Shown here: positions 45,251 to 56,100 of the stretch, in pieces | How the letters are laid out: each line of letters starts with the position of its first letter | Position numbering within the stretch: position 1 is the first letter of the stretch | Assembly (NCBI GenBank): GCA_027405735.1 | Contig: JAPEHQ010000014.1 | Span: 1,674,001 to 1,738,000, forward strand | Length of the DNA: 64,000 nt | From: Mucor racemosus | Lineage: Eukaryota; Mucoromycota; Mucoromycetes; Mucorales; Mucoraceae | Direction: 5' to 3' | The notes under the pieces: model-generated | Seen by the model: only the letters and a program-made list of their open reading frames with translations | Told to the model about the DNA's origin: nothing | The model's database searches: none | Made by a program: the position numbers and the translations under genes

Positions 45251-45476
45251 TTTTATGTCAATACTCATCATCCTAGGTCTCACATCCAAGGTCACAGTCT
45301 ATAATTAGTGTTACTGTAAATCAATGCGGATCATTGACTTACATCATATTATTAGATAGTAAAACCCTAGTAATAGTTATAATTAATGTATATAAATACA
45401 TCCAACAAAGGATGTATTGTTAATAAAAGTGGAATATTCTGGCAAGATTACTTATATAGACTCTTTTGACATTTCA
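45251..45476 (+). mobile_element. Solo LTR, family 1, second copy
   Basis: A 226-bp unit related to 30162-30407, with TATAAATACATCC near 45391, ending GACATTTCA. Flanked by CTAAA (45246-45250, 45477-45481). The left end reads TTTTATG instead of TGTTATG. It lies in sequence akin to the tail of repeat C copy 1, which continues at 45477-45539 (CAGAAACATCCCATTGTC). Confidence 0.75.
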
Positions 45477-45539
45477 CTAAAGTCAGAAACATCCCATTGT
45501 CATTGTTATAAGTCTATGAAAAACTTGATTTTTAATAAT

Positions 45540-46267
45540 TGCAGTAAATTACGATGTTATTTACTAAAATAAAAAAAATATAAAAATAAAAGCAGTAGAA
45601 ATACAATTATAATCAGCTAAAGTTTTTATTACAAAAGATTTCTGAAGAGTTAAAATAATTGAAAAGTATGAAGGTATTTATAGTGATTTGGAGAACTTGG
45701 ATACCATCAGACTTGAATGGATGTATATTTAGTAATCTTCCAGTTTTGAGTACATTGTTATTGATTTGATATTTTAAGGGGTAAATTGTGTAGAGCATTG
45801 ACCATAAGGGATTGTATGTCAAGTGTGACAATATCGACCTTTTGGGAAAATGGTTGTTTTGTTTATTTCTGTTATATCTATTTTATGTAACCTTGATTTT
45901 TAAGGGGTAGTTTTTTATATGCTTGAATCTTATTTATATTGATAGTGCAACTTCGATATAGATGAGTAGTTGACTAAATTAATATCTTTGTTTATTATCA
46001 TTATTGGTTTGGATAGAATCCTGTTTTGATATATATGTCATTTGTGTAATTGATTGCGCCGTGATCAAGGGTGCTATCATCTACACGACATGTATGGTTC
46101 AAAAAGGGTGTTTCATATTTTTAGCATGCGTTTGTTATTGTGTTCAATTGAAGCGTTTGTTTATTATCGTTGTTCACATTTCAAGTGGCATCATATTTTA
46201 TGAGCGACACTTGAAATTTAGGTTGTTTTATTTTTATCAAGCGTTTTTAGTATGTAATTCCACTGCA
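45540..46267. mobile_element. 729-bp-type repeat B element, copy 2
   Basis: 728 bp, roughly 95% identical to 17093-17821 with the same ends TGCAGT...ACTGCA. Its flanks do not show a matching 5-bp duplication: the left flank resembles the tail of repeat C and the right flank its head. A later rearrangement between repeats may have removed one side. Confidence 0.68.
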
Positions 46268-46355
46268 AGCGCAATTAAAACATTGCTAAATTGTTCATTT
46301 CAGCCGATGTTAAAGCAGTATTACAGCGCATCAATCATAAACTAAATAAAAAACA

Positions 46356-46388
<33 letters not shown>

Positions 46389-46985
46389 CTTATATTTAAC
46401 CACGTACAGTCTGAAAATTCAGTTTTTGTAGCGGACATTTTCGGGACTCATTTTATCCTTACCAACACTCATGATTTTGATCAAAAAACAGAAAATTCAA
46501 ATTTTAATACCAAAATCAACGTTTAAATTTACTACATTATGAGAGAAAATTGTAGCCATAGGTAATACACACTTTATAATATCTTAATATTAAACGATAA
46601 GTAATGAAAATTTGTACTTTTGACCCAAAAACGGGTTTTTGATTAAAGAATTTTCATGTAATATTTTACAATAGAAGTGCCTCTTATTTTTTATTGAGCA
46701 AATAGAGCGCTAAATTCTGTATATATGTATATTTTTTGTTTTTATAACTGGTAGTATAAGTTACCCTAGATTTGCAAAACCAGAAAAAAAAAATTGGAAA
46801 ATGCCAAAATTAATGATCTGGACAAGAATAATTTTCGAAATTAATATTCCGCTTATAAGCCCTGCAAGTTTTAAAAATAAGAGATTTTACGATATTTGAA
46901 AACTTCTTCAAGAATCTACGATGCTGTAACCACTCGATTCAAGTTTTTTATTACTGTAAATCGTTACATGTTGTATAATACCGTG
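46268..46985. repeat. Repeat C copy 4
   Basis: Similar to repeat C copy 2 from about 27005, with a run of 27 T (46356-46382) where the others have 6-8. It is the most diverged copy and ends before the dynein fragment. Confidence 0.75.
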
Positions 46986-47242
46986 CAATAGTTTATTTGA
47001 TGACAATAATGGATTGTTTCAGATATTCTTTAAGGTTTTTCATAAAATCAAATAATGGTTCGAAATTGAATTTTGAAGTTGCATTTAATGCGCAGTGATT
47101 ATATAAATAAAATATCTTGATTTTATTAGCTAACAGCTGCTTTTGAAGGATTTTTGGGCACTTTTTTGAAAAAAAAGTCTTTTCTTCTGCTTGAAGGAAA
47201 TTTAGTAACTGAAAAATGTTTGAAATCAATAATGAATATTGA

Positions 47243-47854
47243 TCCAAATGTGTAAAAAATTTCAAGATATATACTACAACTATAACGTTATCCAGAATTA
47301 AATTTCTAACATCCATAATTTACTGGTTAAAATCACAGGAATATGTAGAGGGCCCATTTATTCATTGGGAATTCTGTCAGTTAGTAGACCATCTAAATCA
47401 CCCATATCAAGCATATATTATGGCAATTACAACTATATGAAGATGTCACTTTGTAAGAATTTCTACGAGTGGTTTCATACCTTTGAATCCTTTGCACTTG
47501 AAAGACTATTTCCGTCAGGAATATAAACCTGACAATATTCGTCATTTTGCTCCACAGCTTTTGCATATCTTGATTATGCCTCGTTTAATGAATAACAACG
47601 ATCAGGCCCAAGACTTATTTGTTTTCTTTTCTAATCGTAAGATTTCTGAAGATGTACCAACGCTCACAGTTGCTGGTGGTTTCCGTGATTTTAAGACCAT
47701 ATTGTACATATATAATAGTACTGGGCATGTATGTTTAAAGTATCTCATTAATATAGCCTCTGTTATTGAGACACAATTATGTAATGTTCAGTCATGTCAT
47801 GCAATTGAAGCTTTCAAAAGTCATATTGGTTTCAATGGAGCAGCACTAGAATAA
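47243..47854 (+). pseudogene. Hypothetical gene with one in-frame TGA
   Basis: One frame runs from 47243 to a TAA at 47854, broken only by TGA at 47438-47440. It reads protein-like on both sides: EGPFIHWEFCQLVDHLNHPY before the stop, and IRHFAPQLLHILIMPRLMNN, DVPTLTVAGGFRDFKTILYI and NVQSCHAIEAFKSHIGFNG after it. The family is not recognised. TGG to TGA is the simplest origin of the stop. If the downstream part is used alone the product would be about 124 aa. No intron hypothesis removes the stop convincingly. Confidence 0.5.
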
Positions 47855-48127
47855 TGAAGGTCAGATTAAAAAATGAAATTACAAAGTAAACTCAAGATGT
47901 AATCAAAGCAGAGAGAAAAATGTATTTAGACAGTACTTTTGTGTGGTATTTCTTTTTTCTTCAAATGAAGCAATATTTAGTTTACTTCTTGAAATCACTT
48001 CCTCGTAAATATTTAGAGAAAAACATATATTTCTTCTTACCCTTTCTCTTAAAAGCTCAAAATCTCTGTTGTAGATTTGTATTGTTAAAAAGTGTCTACA
48101 GATTTATTATATTATGATTTTTTTTTT

Positions 48128-50371
48128 TTACAAAGTTGCTTGATGAGAAGCCTTCAATTTTTGAACTTTCAAATCAAATGATTCCTTATTTGAAACTTCT
48201 TTACATGCTCTATTATACACTTGATTAGCCTTTTGTAATTTCTTTTGAGAATAAAGGTAAGCAAGGTAAGAAATATAAGATTCTAATACGAATATGAATT
48301 GTTAGACATGAAATAAATGCATTTTTTTTATCACAAAACTTACCTTCTTTATCATCTTCTAAACGGGTGGTTCTATCATACAAATACTCTACACTTTCTT
48401 GACCTGTCACATCTGCACTACCAAATTGGCCTTCGATTTCAATGCATTTCATAAAGAAAGCATATGTAGGGTAAAAGTTCTTGATAATCTTTTTGTAGAC
48501 ATCTCTAGCAGCTTCAATTCCTTGTGATTCAGCAGCCCATTGTACGTAGGTTGATTGTAATACTTGTTTGATGCCATTGCGATCAGCCGATTCACTTGTA
48601 ACAGAAGGTAAAAGAGTGGTTGCCTTTTCACAAGCTTGAAAGAATAATTTATCTGTTTCCTCAATTGATAATTTAGTATTAGAAAGAATCCAATCTTTGT
48701 AAGAGGTCCATAGTAACAATGATTCAGGGTTACAGTCTAAAGCAGTGACATATAATTTATGTTGTTCCTTTTGATCGTCTTGAGCTAATTGTATGCGATA
48801 AATCCAGAGCATAGCACCATTAGGGTGTGATTCTAAACCCTGTGATACAACACTTTCAGCCTTTTCTTGATCATTTTGTTCAATCAAATGTGCTACCCAT
48901 AATTCATATAATTTAGCATTGAGTTTGTTTTGCTTTTTACAGGCTTTGAATGTCTTTTGCAATAATTTGCCGAGGTATAATTTCAAGTTTTCTTCATTTA
49001 CCAATGCATACCAATCAAGCAAAAACTTGACATAAAGTTCCCACATGTCAGATTGAGGTACATCAACTAATGCATTATCAAATTCATCAACACACTTCTT
49101 TAATGCAGGTACAAAGGCAGGATCAGACACTGAAATGTATTGGGATTTCTCCTCCTTTTCTCCTTGCCCTTCCACTTGTGTAAATACAAACAAATGACTT
49201 GTAGCGAGGAAAGCACGAGCTTGAGCATTGTCAACCATATCACGACGAATGGTTTCGTATACGTAATCAATATCTTTTTGAGTGTCTGTGAATTCGCGGT
49301 AAATATCTACAAACTTTTGACGAAATTCGATATTGTCGGCAGTAGACTGAATGGCATTGTCGTAAATGATTTTAGCTAAAAGACCTTGCAAAATAGGATT
49401 GTTGGCTTCCTCTAAAGCAGCAGCCTCTTCCTTTGTCAATTTCTTTTTGTTCTTTTGTGTGTTTTCCTCATCTTCTTTCCATTGAGCGACATCCTCTCCT
49501 GTAACAGCAGGTAAATTGATAGTATTATCATCTTCCTCGCTGTCTACTTCCATAGCATCAATGTCCTCTTGATTCTTTTCTTGATCGATACCCAAAATAC
49601 GTCTTCTTAATTTGATCTTTTCAATATATAATAACTCAAGACGGAAATATTCATGCCATAGTTGTTGATTCTCTGGCATCAAACGTAGTGCACGTTGTAA
49701 TAAAATTCTGGCTGCTGCCATGTTGGCATTGTGTTCATTTTCCCAAGTTGCTGCCATAATCCATAATGATGCATTGTTAGGGTGGTATTGAATTGCTCTA
49801 AAAAAAAAAGAAGTCTATATGAATAACTAGAGTGATAATCGCATCTAAAATAAACTTACTGAACAAACACACTAGAAAGAACATTGTTGGCTTTGCTTCG
49901 TTTAGCATAATCAATGTATTGTAACCAAAGTGATAAATCACTCTTGAACTTAATGGTTGCTCTTCTGAATAAATTATAAATACGTCTAGCACCAGAATAC
50001 TGCAAATCACTCCCCTTTAAAGATTCAGCAATGCCTATAAAAATTCCATTGAAATGAGTATTTGGAAATCAGAGATGTTTCACTTTTTCTCTTACCCATT
50101 CTTGCGATTCTCTTTTTACGAAGGTCTTCAAGATTGATTTCATATTCAATAGCTCTCAAAAAATCAATCTTTTGCTTAATACGACGTTGTAAAGCATATT
50201 CAAAATTAGTTCTCTTTTTAATGATGGATTTAATCTCGACCTAGAATATAAATTTAGAAAATGAAACCACAACATTTGATTAACACTTACGGGAGAGAAA
50301 ATATTCTTTTTCTCAAGCCCCTCGAGCTCAGGAATCATACGCTCAAGATAATATTGTACTGACTCGGCCAT
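48128..50371 (-). CDS. UTP6: U3 snoRNA-associated protein UTP6 (SSU processome)
   Basis: Part of the UTP-B subcomplex of the 90S pre-ribosome, needed for 18S rRNA maturation in the nucleolus. Five exons (50371-50291, 50240-50096, 50034-49860, 49797-48344, 48282-48128) give 669 aa. The conserved N-terminus MAESVQYYLERMIPELEGLE is followed by KKRTNFEYALQRRIK and a chain of HAT repeats (ARRIYNLFRRAT, SLWLQYIDYAKRSKANNV, AARILLQRALRLMPENQQLW, further ones to about 600). An acidic insert with KNKKKLTKEE lies around 230-280. The last exon (SYISYLAYLYSQKKLQKANQ) restores the final HAT helix pair. Confidence 0.93.
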
Positions 50372-50543
50372 GTTTGATTATATAACAAAAATATGTATAA
50401 AGGAGCAAGATATTTGGTATAGTACAATGATTTTATTCAATGATTTAGAAAAAAAAATGGCTCGAGAATATGTCAAAAGTGACACCTTTTCGTTTTGTAA
50501 AGCAATACAAAAAGCCACGATTGGATAGTAGATCAACGGGAGA

Positions 50544-52318
50544 TCATAATAAGCCTAACCGCTTACCATATGAGAGACATCCTACTGAATAAAGGGCCAT
50601 TCCACCCAAAATCCACCAAAAATAACCTAAATCTGTATGATCTTTGCCGGGGACTTCGACATTCATACCCCATAAGCTTCCAATCAATGTCAAAGGGATA
50701 AATACAGTAGCTAAGAATGTCAATCGATTCATAACATTATTGGTCATGTTGTATGTTTGAGTAAGCTCTAAATTAACTTGAGCGAGGTAATTTGTATGAG
50801 CTCGATGAAGGATACGATCATAATGATTGATATTTTGTACCATAGTAACAACGTGATCTATACAATATGGTATAAGAATATGGATATAAAGATTATCAAA
50901 TGCAGCAGATAACAAACCTTGAATATCTCCCAAATAAAGCAATACATCAGTATAAGCTTTTTTACTTTCTAAAATTGCTAACACTGGAGAATTCTTGCCT
51001 GCATCAAGGTTGTTTGATACTGCGGCATTCAATGCAGTAGATAGCTGTGCAGGGAAAGATTGTTGCTGTTGTTCTAATAATACAAGTTCTCGAGATTTAT
51101 CTTGATATCTTTTCATTAAACTCTTGATCACATCTAATTTTGATCCTAATAACCGGGCCAATTGAGTTGACTTTTTTCTGCAACGACTAATACGTTTCAG
51201 CATGTCTGCTTGTTCAGATTTCCTTAATACAAGAGATAGTTCATCAATTGATACAGCTTCCATTTCTACTTGAAGAATAATGGGGGCAAAACTATCAGTA
51301 ATTGAATCAATTAAAGCATAATTCATCCAATCAGGCGTAATAGGCATATATGCCTTTAATTGATCGCATCTTTCACGAACTGTACCACAGTGATCGGACC
51401 TCTTGAAATGAAACTAGATTGATATATAAATTAGTATTTATATGATTATCGAATATTACTCTCTTACAGTCAAGAAACCTTCTTTAAAAATCAAGGTGTA
51501 ATAATTAAATGGCCTGATTAAATCAGAAATTGGATCAACGTCAAATGCTCTAAAGCAAACAAATGTATAATTTGGAAACAATTCAACCTTTTCACGAGGT
51601 TCCTGGGCTTGAATGTCTTCTGTTGTAAGAGGATGTATATGAAAAGTCTAAAAATAAATAAGTATACAGTAGAGCAATTCAATGTTTGACGAACCTTGCT
51701 TAAAACCCTCATTTCCTCAACAGAAGGACATAGTACATCTACCCACCATCCCCTTGATTCAACCACAGATTCTAAAGCTTTTTGGCCTTGTTCTGTTAAT
51801 AATTCGACTAAACTAGTTGAAATGTTGGAATTTCTTTGAGATGAATAGATTTTAAATCGAATGCCTGATGGTGCTGATTGATGAGCATCGAAATTCTTGG
51901 ATGATCCATATAATTGGTTTTGTCGGCTCAATGTCTTTGATAATTGTAATGTACCAGTAGACATTTTACGAGTACGATCTTGAACCATTCTATTAAAAGC
52001 AGCTATATCAACATGATCGTCTTTACTAGCTTTATATCTAGGGTATAAAACATCGGCCTTGACATCTTCTACATCTTCTTCGTCTCCTTCTTTTATTGGT
52101 GATTGTAAACTTTTTTCTGTTAAAAAACTATGAAAACTACTAGTTCTACGATGATGTTGACCGGGCGATGAAGATAAAGGGGATTCGAGATCGTACTGTG
52201 GTTCGGGTGTTTCTCGAAATACAGGTAAATAGTTTGGATAATCGGCTTCTCCTCCTGCTCCTCCTATCGAGGTTGAACCAGTACCTCTTCGACGCATAGA
52301 TGATTTATTTGTTGACAT
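50544..52318 (-). CDS. CorA/ALR-type magnesium transporter
   Basis: Three exons (52318-51695, 51647-51468, 51413-50544; introns 47 and 54 nt) give 557 aa. A disordered Ser-rich N-terminus precedes the cytoplasmic CorA domain (WWVDVLCPSVEEMRVLSK, FHIHPLTTEDIQAQEPREKV, YTFVCFRAF). Two C-terminal membrane helices follow: LTFLATVFIPLTLIGSLWGMN with the signature GMN, and YFWWILGGMALYSVGCLSYG. The loop between them (VEVPGKDHTDLGY) is typical. It should form a pentameric Mg2+ channel; whether it sits in the plasma membrane (ALR1/2-like) or the vacuole (MNR2-like) cannot be said. The ATG at 52318 was chosen because the upstream frame is only microsatellite. The first donor is an unusual GTTCGT. Confidence 0.92.
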
Positions 52319-53171
52319 TTTTTTTTCGTAGGTAACAAGGAAAGCAAAAAAAAAGAATAAAAATCTCCTCTTTACATGAATGTAAGGTTTTATTATATCA
52401 GATGGAAAAAAAAAAAAAAATCCATGTTTGCACACAGCAAAAGGATAAAAGAACGCCCCTCCCCCCTCCCACACACACACACACACACACACACAATAGT
52501 TACTTCATTTTAGGGTCAAATAAAAATGGAATTTCTTTAAAACATATATTAGTTTAAAGGATTTTAACAGACTACCCATTTACTTTTTTTTTAATTTAAA
52601 GCTTTTTATCACATTCTAAAAAGTTATTTCATCCAGCTGTATTTTTTTTATTACTTATACTCTTGTTGAATCATAGGATATATCTCCTTAGAAATCCTTG
52701 GCATGTTTTGCCTGGAATTTTGATTTTTGGTTTTTTTGATTGGTTAGTCAAATTTGACAGGAAACTACTGAAAATACTCGTATTATTATGTTTTAAGAAT
52801 TGTTGTGAGCTTTGAAAACAATATAAATAGTTTTTATAAATTAGAGAATTTACAAAATTATATAATTTATATGCTGGTATTTTTTATAAATTTTTTTATT
52901 TCAAAAAATGTCCATAATCAATGGTATTCTTCAACGCATTCATAAAAAAAACACCTTGATCTGATGATGGTTGATTGGCCAACAATTCAACAGGAACTGT
53001 GTGCAACATATGATGATTGATACACACACACACACACACACACATTGAGCACAAGGACAAGAGCAATCACGAAGCGCCATTTAAACGCAGTATGATACTT
53101 TGAGTATTATCTTACAAGTCTAGTAGAGGAGGGGTTTTTTTTCTTTCAGAAGCTCAGAGTAGTTGATTATA
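52319..53171. other. Divergent intergenic region with two CA microsatellites
   Basis: Promoter region of the magnesium transporter (-) and VPS15 (+). It contains (AC)12 at 52471-52494 after a C-rich run and (AC)n at 53022-53044. Nothing else recognised. Confidence 0.6.
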
Positions 53172-56100
53172 ATGGGAAACAATATATCTAATTTCACAGA
53201 TATTGCAGCGATTGGAAACTATGTTAGCGAACTGGGAGACGTTAATTTTGAGAAAAAGTAGATATTAAATTATTGATAATTCTAGTCATGAATCTAACTT
53301 TTATGCATAGTTTGGGTAAAGCTCGTTTTATGAAGACATTACGTGGTAAACACACTGATGGATATGTGGTCATAAAACTATACATAAAACCTGAATCTGG
53401 CCAAAATCTAACCAAGCAAGTGAGAAAGATAAAAGGTAAATTTACTCTTATAAGTGTTAAATAGTCTAAGAGATATTTACAGCAACAACAAAACATTATA
53501 GAGGAATCCAAGGCATTGAAAGATGTTCCGAATGCATTTTATTTTCAAAGAGTAATGGAAACAGATCGTGCTTCTTATCTTATTCGACCCTATTTATATA
53601 GTAGTCTATATGATCGGATCAGGTATTTTATCTGTTATATAATATGTGTGTGGGTGTGGGTGTGTGATTTATGTACTAAATATCAACTACAGTACTCGAC
53701 CTTTTCTCACTACAATTGAAAAAAAATGGATTGCTTATCAATTATTAAAAGGAATTGCTGATTCACATGCAAAAAAAGTGTATCATGGCGATATAAAAAC
53801 TGAAAATGTACTAGTAACATCATGGAATTGGGCATATTTGGTTGATTATGCATTCTATAAGCCAACTTACTTACCTGAAGTAAGTAAACAAAATTGGTTG
53901 GAGACCTAAACATTAACATTTATTAGAATAACCCTGCGGATTTTTCATTTTTTTTCGATACATCCTACCGAAGAACATGTTACATCGCCCCTGAAAGATT
54001 TTACAAGTCTGGCACAGATATAGATCAAAAAATGGTCAGTTTACGATATTTTATATATATAGATTTCATGTACTAAAAAAAAAAAGTACCATAGAAAATG
54101 ATGGCAGAGAATGACTACAAAAGTGAACTGACACCTGAAATGGATATTTTCTCGATTGGGTGTGTCATTGCAGAGCTATTTCTTGAAGGAACACCACCAT
54201 TTACATTACCACAGTTATTCAAATATAGAAGCGGTGAATATAATCCAAATGCCAGCCTAGATCAAATTGAAGATGTGAATATCCGGGAAATGGTCAAACA
54301 TATGATTCAAATTGATCCAAAAAAGAGATATTCCGCTGAAGAATACTTGACACAGTGGCATGGAAAAGCATTTCCACATTATTTTTATTCATTTTTATAT
54401 CAATACATGAGCACTTTTGTTGAAAAATTTAATCATCAACCGCCATCACAACCACAATCAAAGATTATGTCTGAAATATCAACAGCTTATCCAAATGCAA
54501 ATAGTCGAAAATTAACGGATGCTGATGGAAAGATTGAGAGGATGTTTTATGACTTTGAAAAGATCATGTATTTTATATCGTTTCCTTGTGAGGATTTGAA
54601 TGATTCTGATGGACGTAAAAAGAGAAATGACTCGATGACAGCTTCATCTGTAAGTGTACACATAATGCATATATGTAGGATTTGCATTGAGTAAATCTAT
54701 GTAGATTTTGCTTCCGCCAACTTCAAATATACCTAATTATTCTGCTGAGAATCCTCCTCTTCCTCCTCTTCCTCCTCCTCCTCCTCCTTCTTCTTCTTTT
54801 GCTAATCAGAATACAACAGCTGCACATACACCAGATGGTACAGTATAAATGCTGATGTTGTGGATTACGACTAATATATCAATTATAGAAGAAGGATCTC
54901 TTATATTGCTTTCATACGTCAGTTCATTATTACGAAATACTCTCTATCCAAGTTCAAAATTGAAAGCATTGGACATCTTATTGGCTTTAGCAGAAAGACT
55001 CCCTGATGATGTGAAATTGGATCGATTAGTACCTTATTTGATTGAACTTTTAAAAGATAATGCAACATTAGTAAGAGCAAATGCTATCAAGACGCTAACC
55101 AAAGTGGTGAGTTAATCAATGTATGCACCCAAAATAATAAACTAATGAATTGTGTATATAGCTTTGTATGGTGGAATCAATTTCACCTATTAATGCTCGT
55201 ATTTTTCCTGAATATATTATACCAAGCATCGAGCCTTTTGCAAGAGACGAAGATGTTCTTGTTAGATTAACATATGCCAGTTGTATTGCTTTATTAGCAG
55301 AAACTGCCCTAAGATTTCTGGAAATGACTCAATTGTTGAAAGCGGATAACTTATATCCTCATCATCAAGATATTGATTCTGAAGACCTTGATTTCGAGGT
55401 TTGTAGCCATTCCGGTTGTGTATCTAATTATTAATAATCATTTATTTTAGTCTGCATACGATACTTCTCTCGAAGATCTTCATACCACTATTCAGAATCA
55501 AACCAGTATTTTACTAGCTGATCCAGAAAGCTCTGTTAAAAGAGCTTTATTAACAAATATTACATGTTTATGTGTATTCTTTGGTCGACAAAAAGCAAAT
55601 GATATCCTGTTGAGTCATATGATTACTTATTTGAACGATAAAGATTGGATGCTACGAAGGTATGCATATTAATTGATGTTGCTAATAAGTTATGAGTACT
55701 GACTGTCTGAATGTAGCGCGTTTTTCGAGAGTGTAAAAGGTGTAGGAACATTTGTGGGTTCTAAAAGTTTGGAAACATATATTCTACCATTAATGGTGCA
55801 ATCTCTTGCAGGTAAATAAGGCAACAAGTGATAATTAAGAGCTTGTTAATAACATTTGTGAGTAGATGCTGAAGAATTTGTCGTTGAAAATGTGCTTAAT
55901 TCATTAACAAGTTTATCTGATCTTGGCTTATTTCAAAAGATGAAACTTTGGGAACTTATTAGTATCATATGGCCCTTGATCTGTCACCCTAATATCTGGA
56001 TTCGTAATGCTGCTGTAGGTTTTATATCATCAAGTGTAAAGCACTTGCCCAAAACTGATCTATGGTGTATTGTATATCCTATGATTAGACCCTTTTTACG

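Noticed and set aside
52471..53044. CA repeats as possible functional elements
   Set aside because: Plain dinucleotide microsatellites; the extended frame through them upstream of the transporter ATG is not coding.
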